Source: Agrobacterium tumefaciens (GTDB taxonomy: Bacteria; Pseudomonadota; Alphaproteobacteria; Rhizobiales; Rhizobiaceae). From it: DNA of 64,000 bases. Under the pieces are notes generated by a model, which was not told where the DNA came from, made no database searches, and worked only from the letters and a program-made list of their open reading frames with translations. This document shows positions 30,360 to 40,300 of this stretch, in pieces. Made by a program: the position numbers and the translations under genes. The stretch's first letter is position 1. Each line of letters begins with the position of its first letter. The stretch spans positions 2,555,501 to 2,619,500 of the forward strand of contig NZ_CP039888.1 of assembly GCF_005221325.1 (NCBI RefSeq), written 5' to 3'.

Positions 30360-31594
30360 TGTGTCACCGGCATGGCCGGACGCCAACCGGACATGGAACC
30401 GACGGCAGCAGACCGCGAAACTTCCAGCCGGATCATCGAACCGCCGAATTTCGAATGGGCGGCCAGCAACACCGCTTCCATTTCCAGCGTCACCGCATTG
30501 GCCACCAGCCGCCCGCCCGGTTTCAGAGCATCGATGGCGGCCTCCAGCACGCCCGTCTCACTGCCGCCACCCCCGATAAAAATCGCATCTGGCGAAGACA
30601 AGCCTTCAAAAGCCGCCGGGGCGGTGCCGATCATGACCTCGAGCCCCGGAACACCAAAAGCGTCGGCATTGCGGGCAATCCGCTCAGCCCTTTTCGGATG
30701 CTGCTCGATGGCGATGGCGCGCAGCGAAGGGTGCGACAACATCCATTCGATGCCGATCGAGCCGGAACCCGCACCGATATCCCACAGCAGTTCTCCCCGG
30801 CGGGGGCCGAGTGACGAAAGCGTCACCGCGCGGATTTCGCGCTTGGTGATCTGTCCGTCATGTTCAAACAGACCGTCATCAAGGCCACAAGCAAAAGGCA
30901 GGACGCGCGCACCCTCGTCCGCCACGACTTCGATCGCCACGATATTGAGCGGATCAATATCTTCAAAGCCAAAATCAGCTGCCCGACTTTGCCGCCGCTT
31001 TTCACGGTCTCCGCCCAATGCTTCAAGCAGGATGACTTCCGAACGACCGAAGCCGGCATCGGACAGCAGCCGCACAATCAAGGACGGGTCACGCTCATCG
31101 GACGTCAGCGCGATGATCCGCGCGCCATGATGCAGATGTGGCCGCAACAGATCGATGGAGCGCCCATGCAGCGAAACGCAATCGGCCGATTGCAGGGCCC
31201 AGCCGAGCCGCGAGCCGGCCAGCGAAAAGGCGGAAGGCGAGGGATAACAGACCGTTTCCTCCGCTGGAATCCGCCGCAGAAGCGTGACACCGACGCCGTA
31301 GAAGAACGGATCGCCCGAGGCGAGCACACACACCCGGCGGCCGCGCAATGCGAGAACATCGCTCATTTCAACATCGAACGGCACCGGCCAGGCGCGTGCT
31401 TCGCCGCGAATAGCCGCAGCCGCCAGTTTCAGATGGCGTTCGCCGCCGAAAACTACCTCGGCCGCCTCTATCGCGCGGAGCGTATTCTCACCCAGTCCCT
31501 GAAGCCCGTCCTCGCCGATACCGACGATGGAAAGCCACGGCCTCTCGTTCTTTTCAGTGGAAGCCTTTGCCGTTCGGGAATATTTAGAGGTCAT
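30335..31594 (-). CDS. cobL: Precorrin-6B C5,15-methyltransferase (decarboxylating)
   Basis: 419-residue fusion of a CbiE-like methylase domain (WLSIVGIGEDGL, ASGDPFFYGVGVTLLR) and a CbiT-like domain (LLWDIGAGSGSIGIEWML, FIGGGGSETGVLEAA). It methylates C5 and C15 and decarboxylates the C12 acetate of precorrin-6B. The likely ATG (31594, GGAG upstream) shares two bases with the ATG of the divergent cobK. Frame extends upstream into cobK without similarity. Confidence 0.93.
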   Translation of the reverse strand: MTSKYSRTAKASTEKNERPWLSIVGIGEDGLQGLGENTLRAIEAAEVVFGGERHLKLAAAAIRGEARAWPVPFDVEMSDVLALRGRRVCVLASGDPFFYGVGVTLLRRIPAEETVCYPSPSAFSLAGSRLGWALQSADCVSLHGRSIDLLRPHLHHGARIIALTSDERDPSLIVRLLSDAGFGRSEVILLEALGGDREKRRQSRAADFGFEDIDPLNIVAIEVVADEGARVLPFACGLDDGLFEHDGQITKREIRAVTLSSLGPRRGELLWDIGAGSGSIGIEWMLSHPSLRAIAIEQHPKRAERIARNADAFGVPGLEVMIGTAPAAFEGLSSPDAIFIGGGGSETGVLEAAIDALKPGGRLVANAVTLEMEAVLLAAHSKFGGSMIRLEVSRSAAVGSMSGWRPAMPVTQWSWVKPW

Positions 31595-32375
31595 GACACG
31601 CTCCATACTCATCCTTGGCGGCACGGCGGATGCCCGCATTCTGGCCGGCCGGCTTGCGGAAGACGCCGGCTACCGAATTTTGCTGTCGATGGCCGGGCGC
31701 ACGCTCTCGCCGGTGGAACAGCCCGTGCCGATGCGCAGCGGCGGGTTTGGCGGCGCGGCAGGGCTGGCGGATTTCATCCGTGCCGAAAATTTCGATATTC
31801 TGGTGGATGCCACTCATCCCTATGCGGCCAGGATTTCCGCCAATGCCGTTGAGGCGGCAAGGCTTGCCGATGTTCCACTGATTGTGCTCTCGCGTCCCGT
31901 CTGGCCGCGTCAGCCGGGCGATACATGGCAGAGTGTTCATACCGTCGGACAGGCCGTTGCCGCGCTGGGCACCGCGGGCAGACGTGTGTTTCTGGCGCTC
32001 GGCCGTCAGGAGCTTCTTCCTTTCGAAGCCGCGCCCCAGCACAGCTACCTCATCCGCAGCGTCGACCCGGTGGAACCGCCGCTGAAGGCGCCGGATGCGC
32101 GCTATATCACCGCGCGCGGGCCTTTCGTGACGGAGAATGAAATCCGCATGCTGGAGGAAAACCGCATCGAGGTGGTTATATCGAAAAACTCGGGCGGCAG
32201 CGCCAGTTACGGCAAGATCGAAGCAGCGAGACGGCTCGGCCTGCCGGTCATCATGATCGAACGGCCGCAACAGTTGAACGATACGCCCGCGAACAATGTG
32301 ACCGTGCCGGATATCGCCAATGCGCTCACCGCCATACGCCATCAGCTTTCCCTTTTCGAAAACCGTGGCGAATAA
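31593..32375 (+). CDS. cobK: Precorrin-6A reductase
   Basis: 260-residue NADPH-dependent reductase of the corrin ring (ILILGGTADARILAGRL at the N-terminus; DATHPYAARISANAVEA; SKNSGGSASYGKIEAARRLGLPV). Its ATG at 31593-31595 overlaps the divergent cobL start codon within one CATG. The 3' end overlaps the converging cobJ by 34 bases. It must be transcribed from within the cobL coding region. Confidence 0.93.
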   Translation: MTRSILILGGTADARILAGRLAEDAGYRILLSMAGRTLSPVEQPVPMRSGGFGGAAGLADFIRAENFDILVDATHPYAARISANAVEAARLADVPLIVLSRPVWPRQPGDTWQSVHTVGQAVAALGTAGRRVFLALGRQELLPFEAAPQHSYLIRSVDPVEPPLKAPDARYITARGPFVTENEIRMLEENRIEVVISKNSGGSASYGKIEAARRLGLPVIMIERPQQLNDTPANNVTVPDIANALTAIRHQLSLFENRGE

Positions 32376-33103
32376 ACGATCGGTTCCTTGCCGGAACGCA
32401 CGATCAGGCGGGTTTCCACCGAGCCGACGATGATGCAGGTGGCCATGTCGGCCATGTCGCTCGACGCCTCCGAAAGCGGCACAACCCGAATGCGCTCGTC
32501 CTTCCTGCCTGCGGCGCGGCCGAAGATCACCGGCACCGAGCCGGGTAAATGTTTGCGCAACAGGTCGAAGGCGGTACCAAGCTGGTGCGGCCGCGCCTTG
32601 CTGACGGGATTGTAGAAGGCCATCACAAATCCGGCTTCCGCTGCCGCAATCAGCCGTTTTTCGATGATGCCCCAGGGCTTGAGATTATCCGAAAGCGAAA
32701 TGGCGCAGAAATCATGGCCGAGCGGTGCACCAGCTTTGGCGGCCACGGCCAGCATGGCGGTCACGCCCGGCACAACGGAAAAATCAATGTCGCGCCATTC
32801 GGAAGGGCCGTTTTCAATCGCCTCGCAGATGGCTGCCGCCATGGCGAAAACACCGGGATCGCCACCGGAAACCACGCAGACCTTGCCACCTTGGGCCGCA
32901 AGCGTGAGTGCCTGTTCGGCACGGGAGATTTCCTCGCGATTGTCGGAAGCGTGGCGCCGCTGGTGAGCGCCAAGCGACAGACGATCGAGATAGGGAATAT
33001 AGCCGAAAAAATCTTCCGAAGACTGGACGGCGGTCAGCGCCTCAGGCGTCACCTGATCCACATTGCCGGGGCCGAGGCCGACAACAACGAGTTTACCGGT
33101 CAT
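32342..33103 (-). CDS. cobJ: Precorrin-3B C17-methyltransferase
   Basis: 253-residue SAM-dependent methylase (VVVGLGPGNVDQVTPEA, VSGGDPGVFAMAAAICEA, VPGVTAMLAVAA, FYNPVSKARPHQL). It performs the ring contraction step of the aerobic pathway together with the CobG product. Last gene of the riboswitch-headed operon; its ATG overlaps the cobI stop by four bases. Confidence 0.95.
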   Translation of the reverse strand: MTGKLVVVGLGPGNVDQVTPEALTAVQSSEDFFGYIPYLDRLSLGAHQRRHASDNREEISRAEQALTLAAQGGKVCVVSGGDPGVFAMAAAICEAIENGPSEWRDIDFSVVPGVTAMLAVAAKAGAPLGHDFCAISLSDNLKPWGIIEKRLIAAAEAGFVMAFYNPVSKARPHQLGTAFDLLRKHLPGSVPVIFGRAAGRKDERIRVVPLSEASSDMADMATCIIVGSVETRLIVRSGKEPIVYSPRFSKRES

Positions 33104-33867
33104 GGCGCTTCACTCCCGGCTGGCCTCGTTTTCCAGCCCGGCACCAGAACCAGTGAAAAATAGGGTGCTGGCGAGGCATCACGCTCGATGAGCCGCACCG
33201 CATGGCTGTTCGCCATGGTGCCACGCTCGACATAAAGCGCCTCTTCGAGCTTGCCGGCCACTTCGAGCGCGCGGCGGATTTTCGGCAGATTACGGCCGAC
33301 CTTCATGATCACGGCACCATCAGTGCCGGAAAGCCGCTCCGCGAGCACCTCTTCCGCCAGCGTGCCGGGAAGCACGCTCAGTATGTCATCGCCCTGCACC
33401 AGCGGCAAACCGGCCATGGACCAGCAACCGGACATGGCAGTGATGCCGGCGACGACTTCCGCCTCATAGGACGGCGCAAGCCGCAGATGGAGATGCATAT
33501 AGGAGCCGTAAAACAGCGGATCGCCTTCAGACAGCACGGCGACATTGCGCCCGGCATCGAGATGCACGGCAATATCCTTTGCCGACTGATCAAAGAATGC
33601 AGCAATCGCGCCGCGATAATCTTCGCCGTTCTTGTCGCTTTCGACAGTAACGGGATAGACCAGCGGCATTTCCAGCGTGCCGGGACGAATAAAGGCTTCG
33701 ACGATGCCACGGCCATTGCCGGCGCTGCCCTTCTTGCAGAAAAAGGCGAGAACATCGGCATTTTCGATGGCGCGTACGGCTTTCAGCGTCAGCAGCTCCG
33801 GATCGCCCGGACCGGTGCCGACGCCGACGAGTTTACCCTTGGCATGTTCAAAAAGAGCAGCACTCAC
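33100..33867 (-). CDS. cobI: Precorrin-2 C20-methyltransferase
   Basis: 255-residue SAM-dependent methylase (LVGVGTGPGDPELLTLKAVRAI, LSEGDPLFYGSYMHLHLRL, VVAGITAMSGCWSMAGLP). Converts precorrin-2 to precorrin-3A. ATGA overlaps with cobH upstream and cobJ downstream. Confidence 0.95.
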   Translation of the reverse strand: MSAALFEHAKGKLVGVGTGPGDPELLTLKAVRAIENADVLAFFCKKGSAGNGRGIVEAFIRPGTLEMPLVYPVTVESDKNGEDYRGAIAAFFDQSAKDIAVHLDAGRNVAVLSEGDPLFYGSYMHLHLRLAPSYEAEVVAGITAMSGCWSMAGLPLVQGDDILSVLPGTLAEEVLAERLSGTDGAVIMKVGRNLPKIRRALEVAGKLEEALYVERGTMANSHAVRLIERDASPAPYFSLVLVPGWKTRPAGSEAP

Positions 33868-34496
33868 AGGCCGGCCCTCGCAATCGCGTTGATGGCGGCG
33901 GCCGTCATCGCCGAGCCGCCCAAACGTCCTTTGACGATGGCATAGGGAATGCCAAGCGCACTTGCCTCCAGCGCATCCTTCGATTCCGCCGCACCGACAA
34001 AACCGACCGGCATGCCGATGATGGCCGCCGGACGCGGGGCACCTTTTTCCAGCATTTCCAGAAGATAAAACAGCGCCGTCGGCGCATTGCCGATAGCGAC
34101 CAGAGCACCTTCCAGATGATCCGCCCAGAGATCGAGCGCGGCAGCGGATCGGGTGTTGCCAATATTTTTCGCAAGCTCCGGCGTGCGTGGATCGCGAAGC
34201 GTGCAGATGACGGCGTTGTCAGCCGGAAGCCTTGCGTGCGTCACGCCATGGGCAACCATTTGCGCATCACACAGAACGGGCTTGCCGGCGAGCAACGCGC
34301 CGCGCGCGGCCGAAACGAAATCCGGCGAGAAGCGGAAATGGCCTGCCGCCTCCACCTGCCCGCAGGCATGGATCATCCGAATGGCGATATCCGCCTGCTC
34401 TGCAGTAAAGGCGGATAAATCCGCTTCTTCGCGAATAATGGCGAAAGAGCGCTCATAGATCGCATTACCGTCGCGAATATAATCATAATCGGTCAT
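33864..34496 (-). CDS. cobH: Precorrin-8X methylmutase
   Basis: 210-residue enzyme that moves the C11 methyl to C12, making hydrogenobyrinic acid. The family pattern (GNAIYERSFAIIREEADL, RMIHACGQVEAAGHFRFS, VLCDAQMVAHGVT, AIIGMPVGFVGAAESK) includes the active-site histidine in RMIHACG. ATGA overlaps with cobG and cobI. Confidence 0.96.
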   Translation of the reverse strand: MTDYDYIRDGNAIYERSFAIIREEADLSAFTAEQADIAIRMIHACGQVEAAGHFRFSPDFVSAARGALLAGKPVLCDAQMVAHGVTHARLPADNAVICTLRDPRTPELAKNIGNTRSAAALDLWADHLEGALVAIGNAPTALFYLLEMLEKGAPRPAAIIGMPVGFVGAAESKDALEASALGIPYAIVKGRLGGSAMTAAAINAIARAGL

Positions 34497-35851
34497 TGGT
34501 TATCCTGTCGAAGCGCAGCACCGATCTCCTCCCGACCCAGACGGGCAAAAAAGATGGCGGCGTTTTCATCGGGCTTATGTTCTTTTTCGTAGAGACGGGC
34601 AAGTCGCGAAAGCGCGGTCTTCTGTTGCTCGAAGGGCAAAATCCCGTCCGGCGGGTCACCGGCGCGGCCGGAAATCGAGAATGCCAGACCATGAGAGTCC
34701 CCCGAGAGGGTCAGAAGCGAGGACGCGGGATGTGCACAGCCCTTTCCGCAGCCGGAAACATGCAGCGTAAAGGAACCGTCCAGCAACGCGGCACATTCTT
34801 CGGCAGCAAAAGCCGCCAGTTCGTGCGTAGGAAGAAAAGCCGAAGCACAGCCCGGCGCCCCCGGACAGACGGCGATGGAAGATCGCGCATCACCTGAAGT
34901 CGTGACGAAGCCGGATGCCGCCGCAGCCTCAAGCAACGTATCGCAGGCAGTTGATAATCCAAAAAATAGCAGGCTATGGTTTGGCGCTGGCCGCAGGGTC
35001 TTGATACCAAGCGTTTCGGCCCGCTCGCACAGATGCGCCAAGTCGGCACCTCGAACCTGTCCGAAAGCAGGCGCGATACCAGCGGCGAAGCGGTTCTCTC
35101 CCGTTATCATCAAACCGAGGGGCAAAAAGGGAAGCTGGGCCTCGCTCCTAGCTGCGCGATCCAGCAGGCGGTCACCGCAAATCGCCTTCACCGTCTGCTG
35201 ATCCAGATCGCGGCCACGGGCAAGCGGTCCTTTTTCAGCAAGAAAAACAAGAAGCGACAGAACCACACTGGCCGCCGCAACTGGCTCAACCAGTCCCGCA
35301 TTTAACGCCTTGCTTTCCGGCCCGCCCACAAGCAACTGCCAGAAGGCCCGACCTTCCAGCCGGATTGCTTTCAAACGAATATCGGCCAGCAAATCACCCA
35401 TGGAGAGGCGTCCGCCGCCATCAATGACAACAGAAGTTTTGGCCGCGAGTTTGTCATGCAGCGCCAAGGCGCCGGAGCATTTTCTGATCTCCTCGGCGAG
35501 AAAACAGCCATCCTCGATTTCCGCATCATCCCGGCCGGCAAGGGGCGAAGTCTCGACCGCCAAACCTTCACGTAGCGGAAGATCGAGTGCCAGCACATCT
35601 TTTTCCAGAGCGCGGGCGCTTTGCGGCGTCAAGCCACGAAATTGCAGGCTGCCGCGCGCCGTAATATCGATCAACCCGTTGCCGTGGCGTTCGGCGAGAC
35701 CGCAAAGCGCCACCATCGCACGGGGCGAGATATCCGCCTCGAACGCGACCCGCGACAAAAAACCGTCGCCGGTTTGCATGGGGGCGGACAAGGCCGGGCA
35801 CAGACCACGGCGGCCAAATGGCTGAACGGGATCGGCAACGGCGGCCATCAT
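34493..35851 (-). CDS. cobG: Precorrin-3B synthase (oxygen-dependent)
   Basis: 452-residue sulfite/nitrite reductase-like protein that uses molecular oxygen to hydroxylate precorrin-3A, the hallmark of the aerobic pathway. It has two half-repeats and the Fe-S/sirohaem-type cysteine motifs CPGAPGC and CGKGC near the C-terminus (HVSGCGKGCAHP). The ATG at 35851 overlaps the cobN stop (ATGA); the longer frame to 35926 lies inside cobN. It shows that ring contraction here is oxygen-dependent even though cbiD is present. Confidence 0.92.
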   Translation of the reverse strand: MMAAVADPVQPFGRRGLCPALSAPMQTGDGFLSRVAFEADISPRAMVALCGLAERHGNGLIDITARGSLQFRGLTPQSARALEKDVLALDLPLREGLAVETSPLAGRDDAEIEDGCFLAEEIRKCSGALALHDKLAAKTSVVIDGGGRLSMGDLLADIRLKAIRLEGRAFWQLLVGGPESKALNAGLVEPVAAASVVLSLLVFLAEKGPLARGRDLDQQTVKAICGDRLLDRAARSEAQLPFLPLGLMITGENRFAAGIAPAFGQVRGADLAHLCERAETLGIKTLRPAPNHSLLFFGLSTACDTLLEAAAASGFVTTSGDARSSIAVCPGAPGCASAFLPTHELAAFAAEECAALLDGSFTLHVSGCGKGCAHPASSLLTLSGDSHGLAFSISGRAGDPPDGILPFEQQKTALSRLARLYEKEHKPDENAAIFFARLGREEIGAALRQDNQ

Positions 35852-38800
35852 GCACCTACCCTTTCGGATCGGGGCAGGATCAGCATTTCCAGTTCCGCAT
35901 CCACCGCATTGCGGCGGCTGTGCCACAGGCCGCGGCGGCGGGCGGATAAAAAGCGCTCGGCCATTACCTCGGCCGCTTTCGGGTTTTCCCGCAGGATGAA
36001 ATGGCGCACTTCCTCATTGCCGAAATAGGCATCGTAAAGCGCCTCGATCAGCGAGGAGGACACCGCATGGGTGGTCTCGGCAAAGCCGACCAGCCGGTCC
36101 ACCGTTTCTGCAAATTCCGCCGCCCCGCGTGGGCCGTGCCGCATCTGGCCGGCAATGAAACGCGGATTGACGGCACGCGCGCGCACCACCCGCGTCAGCG
36201 CCTGCGTCATCGACCTGGCCCGCGGGCGCGCCGGATCGGTCGTATCCAGTGCCACGATATCGGCGATACCGCCAAGCGCGGCCTTCGCAGCGGAGAAGCC
36301 GCCGATGAAGGCGACATCGGAAGAGCCGTCCAGAAGATCGCGACCGGGGTCATCGCCGGTATGAACCAGAAGATCGGCCCGGCGCACCATTTCCGTAAAG
36401 CCGGCATCCTCGAATATCTCAAGCCCATCCGCGCCGCCAAAGGCATGGTTCGCCGCATCGAGATAGGCCTGCCCCAGCTCCTCGCGTTCATCCCACGCAC
36501 CACTGGCAAGCTTTTCCTCGATACCGGCGCCATAGGTGCCAGGCGCAGAACCGAAGATGCGGGCAGGGATATGCCCAAGCGCTGCCGCCTCTTCCGCCAG
36601 CGGATTGTCGCCCGGCGCTTCGTTCCGTCGCGCAACCGCCCTGGCGGCGGCATCGAGAAGCGCGATGAGCGTCGGAAACATGTCGCGGAACAGGCCTGAA
36701 ATGCGAAAGGTCACATCGATCCGCGGCCGCCCGAGGCTCGCCGACGGCAGAACCTCGATGCCGGTGACCCGGCCGGTGGCGGGATCATGGATCGGCCTTG
36801 CCCCCATCAGATGCAGCGCCTGTGCCACATCCTCGCCGCCATTGCGAAGGCTGGCGCTGCCCCAGAGATCGAACACCAGATGTTTCGGCCAATCACCATG
36901 GGACTGCAGATGATGGCGCAGCACCTCTTCGCCCGCCATGCGGCCGAGCTCGAAAGCTGTCGGCGTCGGCATGGTACGGGGATCGGCGGCAAAAAGGTTG
37001 CGGCCGGTGGGCAGCACGTCGAGACGCCCTCGCGCAGGTGCACCGGAAGGACCGGGGGCGATGTGCCGGCCATCGAGCGCCGCAAGCAGCGCGGCCTTCT
37101 CGGCCTTCGCGCTCTGAAGACGGAGAGGATCGGCCTCACCTTCGGGGGAACGGCCGAAAATATGCTGACCGTCCTTGATGGCAAAATCCTTGAGGTCGCA
37201 GAGAAAGGCATCGATACGTGACAGGGCCGTATCGGCGTTATCCTTCGCGCCAACGCCCGCCTCCGCCGCAAGCCCGGTTTCCAGCGCCTTTTCAACGATA
37301 AGCTTCGCCAGCCGGTCGCGGCGGCGGCGATCAAGGCCATCGGCCTGCGCGTATTCATCGACCAGCTGTTCCAGCGCCAACTGTTCCGGCGAAAGCCCGG
37401 CATTAAGAAGCACCGGCGGAACATGGCCGATGGTGACCGCCGCAATGCGCCGCTTGGCAACCGCCGCCTCACCGGGATTGGAGACGATGAACGGATAGAC
37501 CACCGGCAAGGAACCGGTGACGATTTCCGGGAAACAATCGCGGGAAAGCGCAACCGTCTTGCCCGGCAACCATTCCAGCGTGCCATGCGCGCCCACATGC
37601 ACGATGGCATGTGCCGCTACCGCGCGCTGCATCCATGCGCCGAAAGCGACGAGCGCGTGGCGCGGCGGCAGGGCGGGATCGTGATAATCCACCCGCCGAT
37701 CCTCGTTTCGTCCCCGATCCGGCGCGAGCGCCACGAAGACCTGACCGAAACGGGCAACACGAAAATGGAATGCGCCATCGGCGAAAGCTTCGTCCTGTTC
37801 CGGAGCTCCCCACGTAGCATTCACCGAGCTGGAGGCGGTCTCAGTCAAACCCGCAAAAAAATCCCGATAGGTGGAAAGATCGACCGTCGCTTCCTGGCTC
37901 TCGATACGATCAAGCAGCGCCCGCGCTGTTTCAGGAATATCCTCCACGGCATAACCGGAACCGGCAAGATCGCGCATCATTTCGAGCACGCTTTGCGGCA
38001 CATCGAGACCGACGGCATAACCGGTGCGCCCCGGCGCGGCACCGGGATAATCCGGCATCAGGATGACGATGCGACGATCCTGCGATGGCGCGGATTTCAA
38101 TCGCAAAAAGGCCGCGATGCGGTTCGCCACCTGCTCGACTCGATCCGCCTCCGGCACATTCAGAAGGCTGACGCCGCCATCCGTCCGCGCCTGTTTGAAC
38201 GAAATCGCACCCGCCAGAATCCGCCCATCCAGCTCCGGCAGAACCACATGCATGGCAAGATCGGACGGATTGAGACCGCGCGCATTTTCCGCCCAGCCGT
38301 CGCGCCGGGTGGTTGCCATCACCACCTGGAAAACGGGAACGCCGAGGCGGTCGAACAGTGTCTCGCCTCTATCATCCGTCTGGCTGGCAAAGGCCGTGGC
38401 GGCGATGATGGCGGCAGGCTGAAGATCGGGCAGCACCGTTTCGAGAAAACGGATCGCTTCCCCATCCTTCAACCCGCTGACAAAAATCGGCAGGGGTGCA
38501 AACCCGCGCGCAGAGAGCACCTGAAACAGCGCATCGACGGGTGCTGCATCTTCCGCCAGAAGCATGGAGCGGTAAAAAAGGATGGGCAGAACAGATGCAC
38601 CGGCAGGAAACCCGGCACAAGCCTCTTCCTGCCCCACGACCCCCAGATCCGGCCGATAAAAGCCGGCTTTCGGCAGGGGTTCGGGCCTTATATCCGGCCA
38701 TTCTCCGCCGCCCGCCAGAATAGCGAGGCCAGCGGCAAGACGACCCATATTCTCCCCGCCGCCTTCGCGAAAGAAGGAGAGAACGGAGGCAAGCGTCGGC

Positions 38801-39198
38801 TTATCGAGCGTGGAGGCCGCTTCGAGCTTTTCATCCCTTTCGCTGCACTCCCCCGGCAAAAGCAGAAGCTTGATGCCCCGCCTGCGCGCCAGAATGGCCA
38901 GCTGATCGACCCCGTAGCGCCAGCGCTCCGCGCCACCGAGAATCCGGATAAGAATGACGCGGGCATGTTCCGCCGTTTTTTCGATCCAGAGATCGACCGA
39001 CATCGGATGCCGAAGCTCGGACAGGTTCGCGGCGGAGAGGGAAGGGAGCCTATCTCCAGCCTGCCGCCACGCCTGCTCGAGCCCGGCAAGATCGCTTGCC
39101 GAAAAAGACAGCACCACCACATCCGAGCGGGGCTGGTTAAGATCAACCGGCTCGATCAGGTCGTCCAGAGACGAGGATGTGGTGGCGAGAATATGCAT
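35848..39198 (-). CDS. cobN: Cobaltochelatase subunit CobN
   Basis: 1,116-residue large subunit of the ATP-dependent aerobic cobaltochelatase, which inserts cobalt into hydrogenobyrinic acid a,c-diamide with CobS and CobT (not in this window). Conserved stretches are present throughout (MPDYPGAAPGRTGYAVGLD, VHVGAHGTLEWLPGK, DLWGSASLRNGGEDVAQAL, ARIFGSAPGTYGAG, GQMRHGPRGAAE). It is shorter than the Pseudomonas enzyme (about 1,275 residues), but the frame is intact and both ends look normal. Follows cobW by 64 bases. Confidence 0.94.
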   Translation of the reverse strand: MHILATTSSSLDDLIEPVDLNQPRSDVVVLSFSASDLAGLEQAWRQAGDRLPSLSAANLSELRHPMSVDLWIEKTAEHARVILIRILGGAERWRYGVDQLAILARRRGIKLLLLPGECSERDEKLEAASTLDKPTLASVLSFFREGGGENMGRLAAGLAILAGGGEWPDIRPEPLPKAGFYRPDLGVVGQEEACAGFPAGASVLPILFYRSMLLAEDAAPVDALFQVLSARGFAPLPIFVSGLKDGEAIRFLETVLPDLQPAAIIAATAFASQTDDRGETLFDRLGVPVFQVVMATTRRDGWAENARGLNPSDLAMHVVLPELDGRILAGAISFKQARTDGGVSLLNVPEADRVEQVANRIAAFLRLKSAPSQDRRIVILMPDYPGAAPGRTGYAVGLDVPQSVLEMMRDLAGSGYAVEDIPETARALLDRIESQEATVDLSTYRDFFAGLTETASSSVNATWGAPEQDEAFADGAFHFRVARFGQVFVALAPDRGRNEDRRVDYHDPALPPRHALVAFGAWMQRAVAAHAIVHVGAHGTLEWLPGKTVALSRDCFPEIVTGSLPVVYPFIVSNPGEAAVAKRRIAAVTIGHVPPVLLNAGLSPEQLALEQLVDEYAQADGLDRRRRDRLAKLIVEKALETGLAAEAGVGAKDNADTALSRIDAFLCDLKDFAIKDGQHIFGRSPEGEADPLRLQSAKAEKAALLAALDGRHIAPGPSGAPARGRLDVLPTGRNLFAADPRTMPTPTAFELGRMAGEEVLRHHLQSHGDWPKHLVFDLWGSASLRNGGEDVAQALHLMGARPIHDPATGRVTGIEVLPSASLGRPRIDVTFRISGLFRDMFPTLIALLDAAARAVARRNEAPGDNPLAEEAAALGHIPARIFGSAPGTYGAGIEEKLASGAWDEREELGQAYLDAANHAFGGADGLEIFEDAGFTEMVRRADLLVHTGDDPGRDLLDGSSDVAFIGGFSAAKAALGGIADIVALDTTDPARPRARSMTQALTRVVRARAVNPRFIAGQMRHGPRGAAEFAETVDRLVGFAETTHAVSSSLIEALYDAYFGNEEVRHFILRENPKAAEVMAERFLSARRRGLWHSRRNAVDAELEMLILPRSERVGA

Positions 39199-39262
39199 CT
39201 AAAGCATTTCCAGTAAAAGTGCGCCGCGGTTTTGCGTCCGCACAATGCGCAAATGACTTATG

Positions 39263-40300
39263 TCAGGCGGCCAGCATCTGTTCGATCTTTTCCCGGTTGA
39301 TACCCTTTTCACCGATGACGACGAGGCGGCTACGGCGCTCTTCACCCGCCGCCCAGGGGCGGTCGTAATAGTGGTTGACGCGGCTGCCGACTGCCTGCAC
39401 CTGCAAACGCATGGGTTTAGTGGCGACTTCGATGAAGCCCTTGATGCGCAGCACATTTTCGGCAGCGGCCGTCTCGGCGATACGGGCCGCCAGCGCTTCC
39501 GGATCGGTAACGGCTGGCAGGTCGATGACGAAGCTGTCGAAATCATCATGTTCATGGTCAAGTTCGCCATCATGATGGGTGCGGCGGTTTTCAATATCCT
39601 CTTCAACCGCAAGGCCGAGACCGATCAGCACGGCCGGATCGATGGCGCCGTTCGAAGCGACAACGATCTTCGCTGCTTTCGGCAGATGTTCGAGGATATG
39701 CGCCTTTGCCTTGTCGAGGCCGGCATCATCGAGAAGATCGGCCTTGGTGAGCACGATGAGATCGGCACAGGCGACCTGATCCTCGAAGACCTCTTCGACC
39801 GGATCGTCATGGTCGAGCGCCTCGTCATTGGCGCGCTGGGCAGCAAGCGCTTCCATGTCGTGGGCGACCTGACCTTCGGCCAGAGCCGCACCATCCACCA
39901 CGGCGACCACGGCATCAACAGTTACGCGGCTCTTGATCGCCGGCCACTGGAAGGCCTGCACCAGCGGCTTCGGCAAGGCAAGACCTGAGGTCTCGATGAG
40001 AATATGCTCCACCTTCGGCTGGCGGCTGAGGATTTGTTCGATGGCCGGCTGGAAATCATCCGCCACCGTGCAGCAGATGCAGCCATTGGCCAGCTCGACG
40101 ATGTTTTCCTCCGGGCAGCTTTCAATGCCGCAGCCTTTCAGAATTTCGCCGTCGATGCCGATATCGCCGAATTCATTGACGATGATGGCGAGACGCTTAC
40201 CGTCAAGCTTTTCGAGAAGGCCGCGCAGCAGCGTGGTTTTTCCGGCCCCCAGAAAGCCGGTGACGATGGTGCAGGGAACGCGGTCCAGAAGGGTGCTCAT
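39263..40300 (-). CDS. cobW: Cobalamin biosynthesis GTPase CobW
   Basis: 345-residue G3E-family GTPase (P-loop GFLGAGKTTLLRGLLEK, NEFGDIGIDGE, the CxCC metal site in NGCICCTV, and a His/Asp-rich loop HDGELDHEHDD near residue 240). CobW proteins are thought to deliver cobalt to the chelatase CobN, which fits the neighbour. The ATG at 40300 has GAGGAGAG upstream and overlaps the DUF1636 stop by four bases. Confidence 0.95.
   Translation of the reverse strand: MSTLLDRVPCTIVTGFLGAGKTTLLRGLLEKLDGKRLAIIVNEFGDIGIDGEILKGCGIESCPEENIVELANGCICCTVADDFQPAIEQILSRQPKVEHILIETSGLALPKPLVQAFQWPAIKSRVTVDAVVAVVDGAALAEGQVAHDMEALAAQRANDEALDHDDPVEEVFEDQVACADLIVLTKADLLDDAGLDKAKAHILEHLPKAAKIVVASNGAIDPAVLIGLGLAVEEDIENRRTHHDGELDHEHDDFDSFVIDLPAVTDPEALAARIAETAAAENVLRIKGFIEVATKPMRLQVQAVGSRVNHYYDRPWAAGEERRSRLVVIGEKGINREKIEQMLAA

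Noticed and set aside
35848..39198. cobN as a truncated gene
   Set aside because: It is shorter than the Pseudomonas protein, but both ends carry normal family sequence, the frame is intact and the neighbours are coupled to it, so I treat it as complete.
37423..39216. Long open frame of 597 codons opposite cobN
   Set aside because: It is a shadow of the GC-rich third positions of cobN; its translation is rich in Arg/His/Gly and resembles no family. The same holds for long antisense frames opposite phaA-phaB, purH, the sugar permease and glutamate dehydrogenase.
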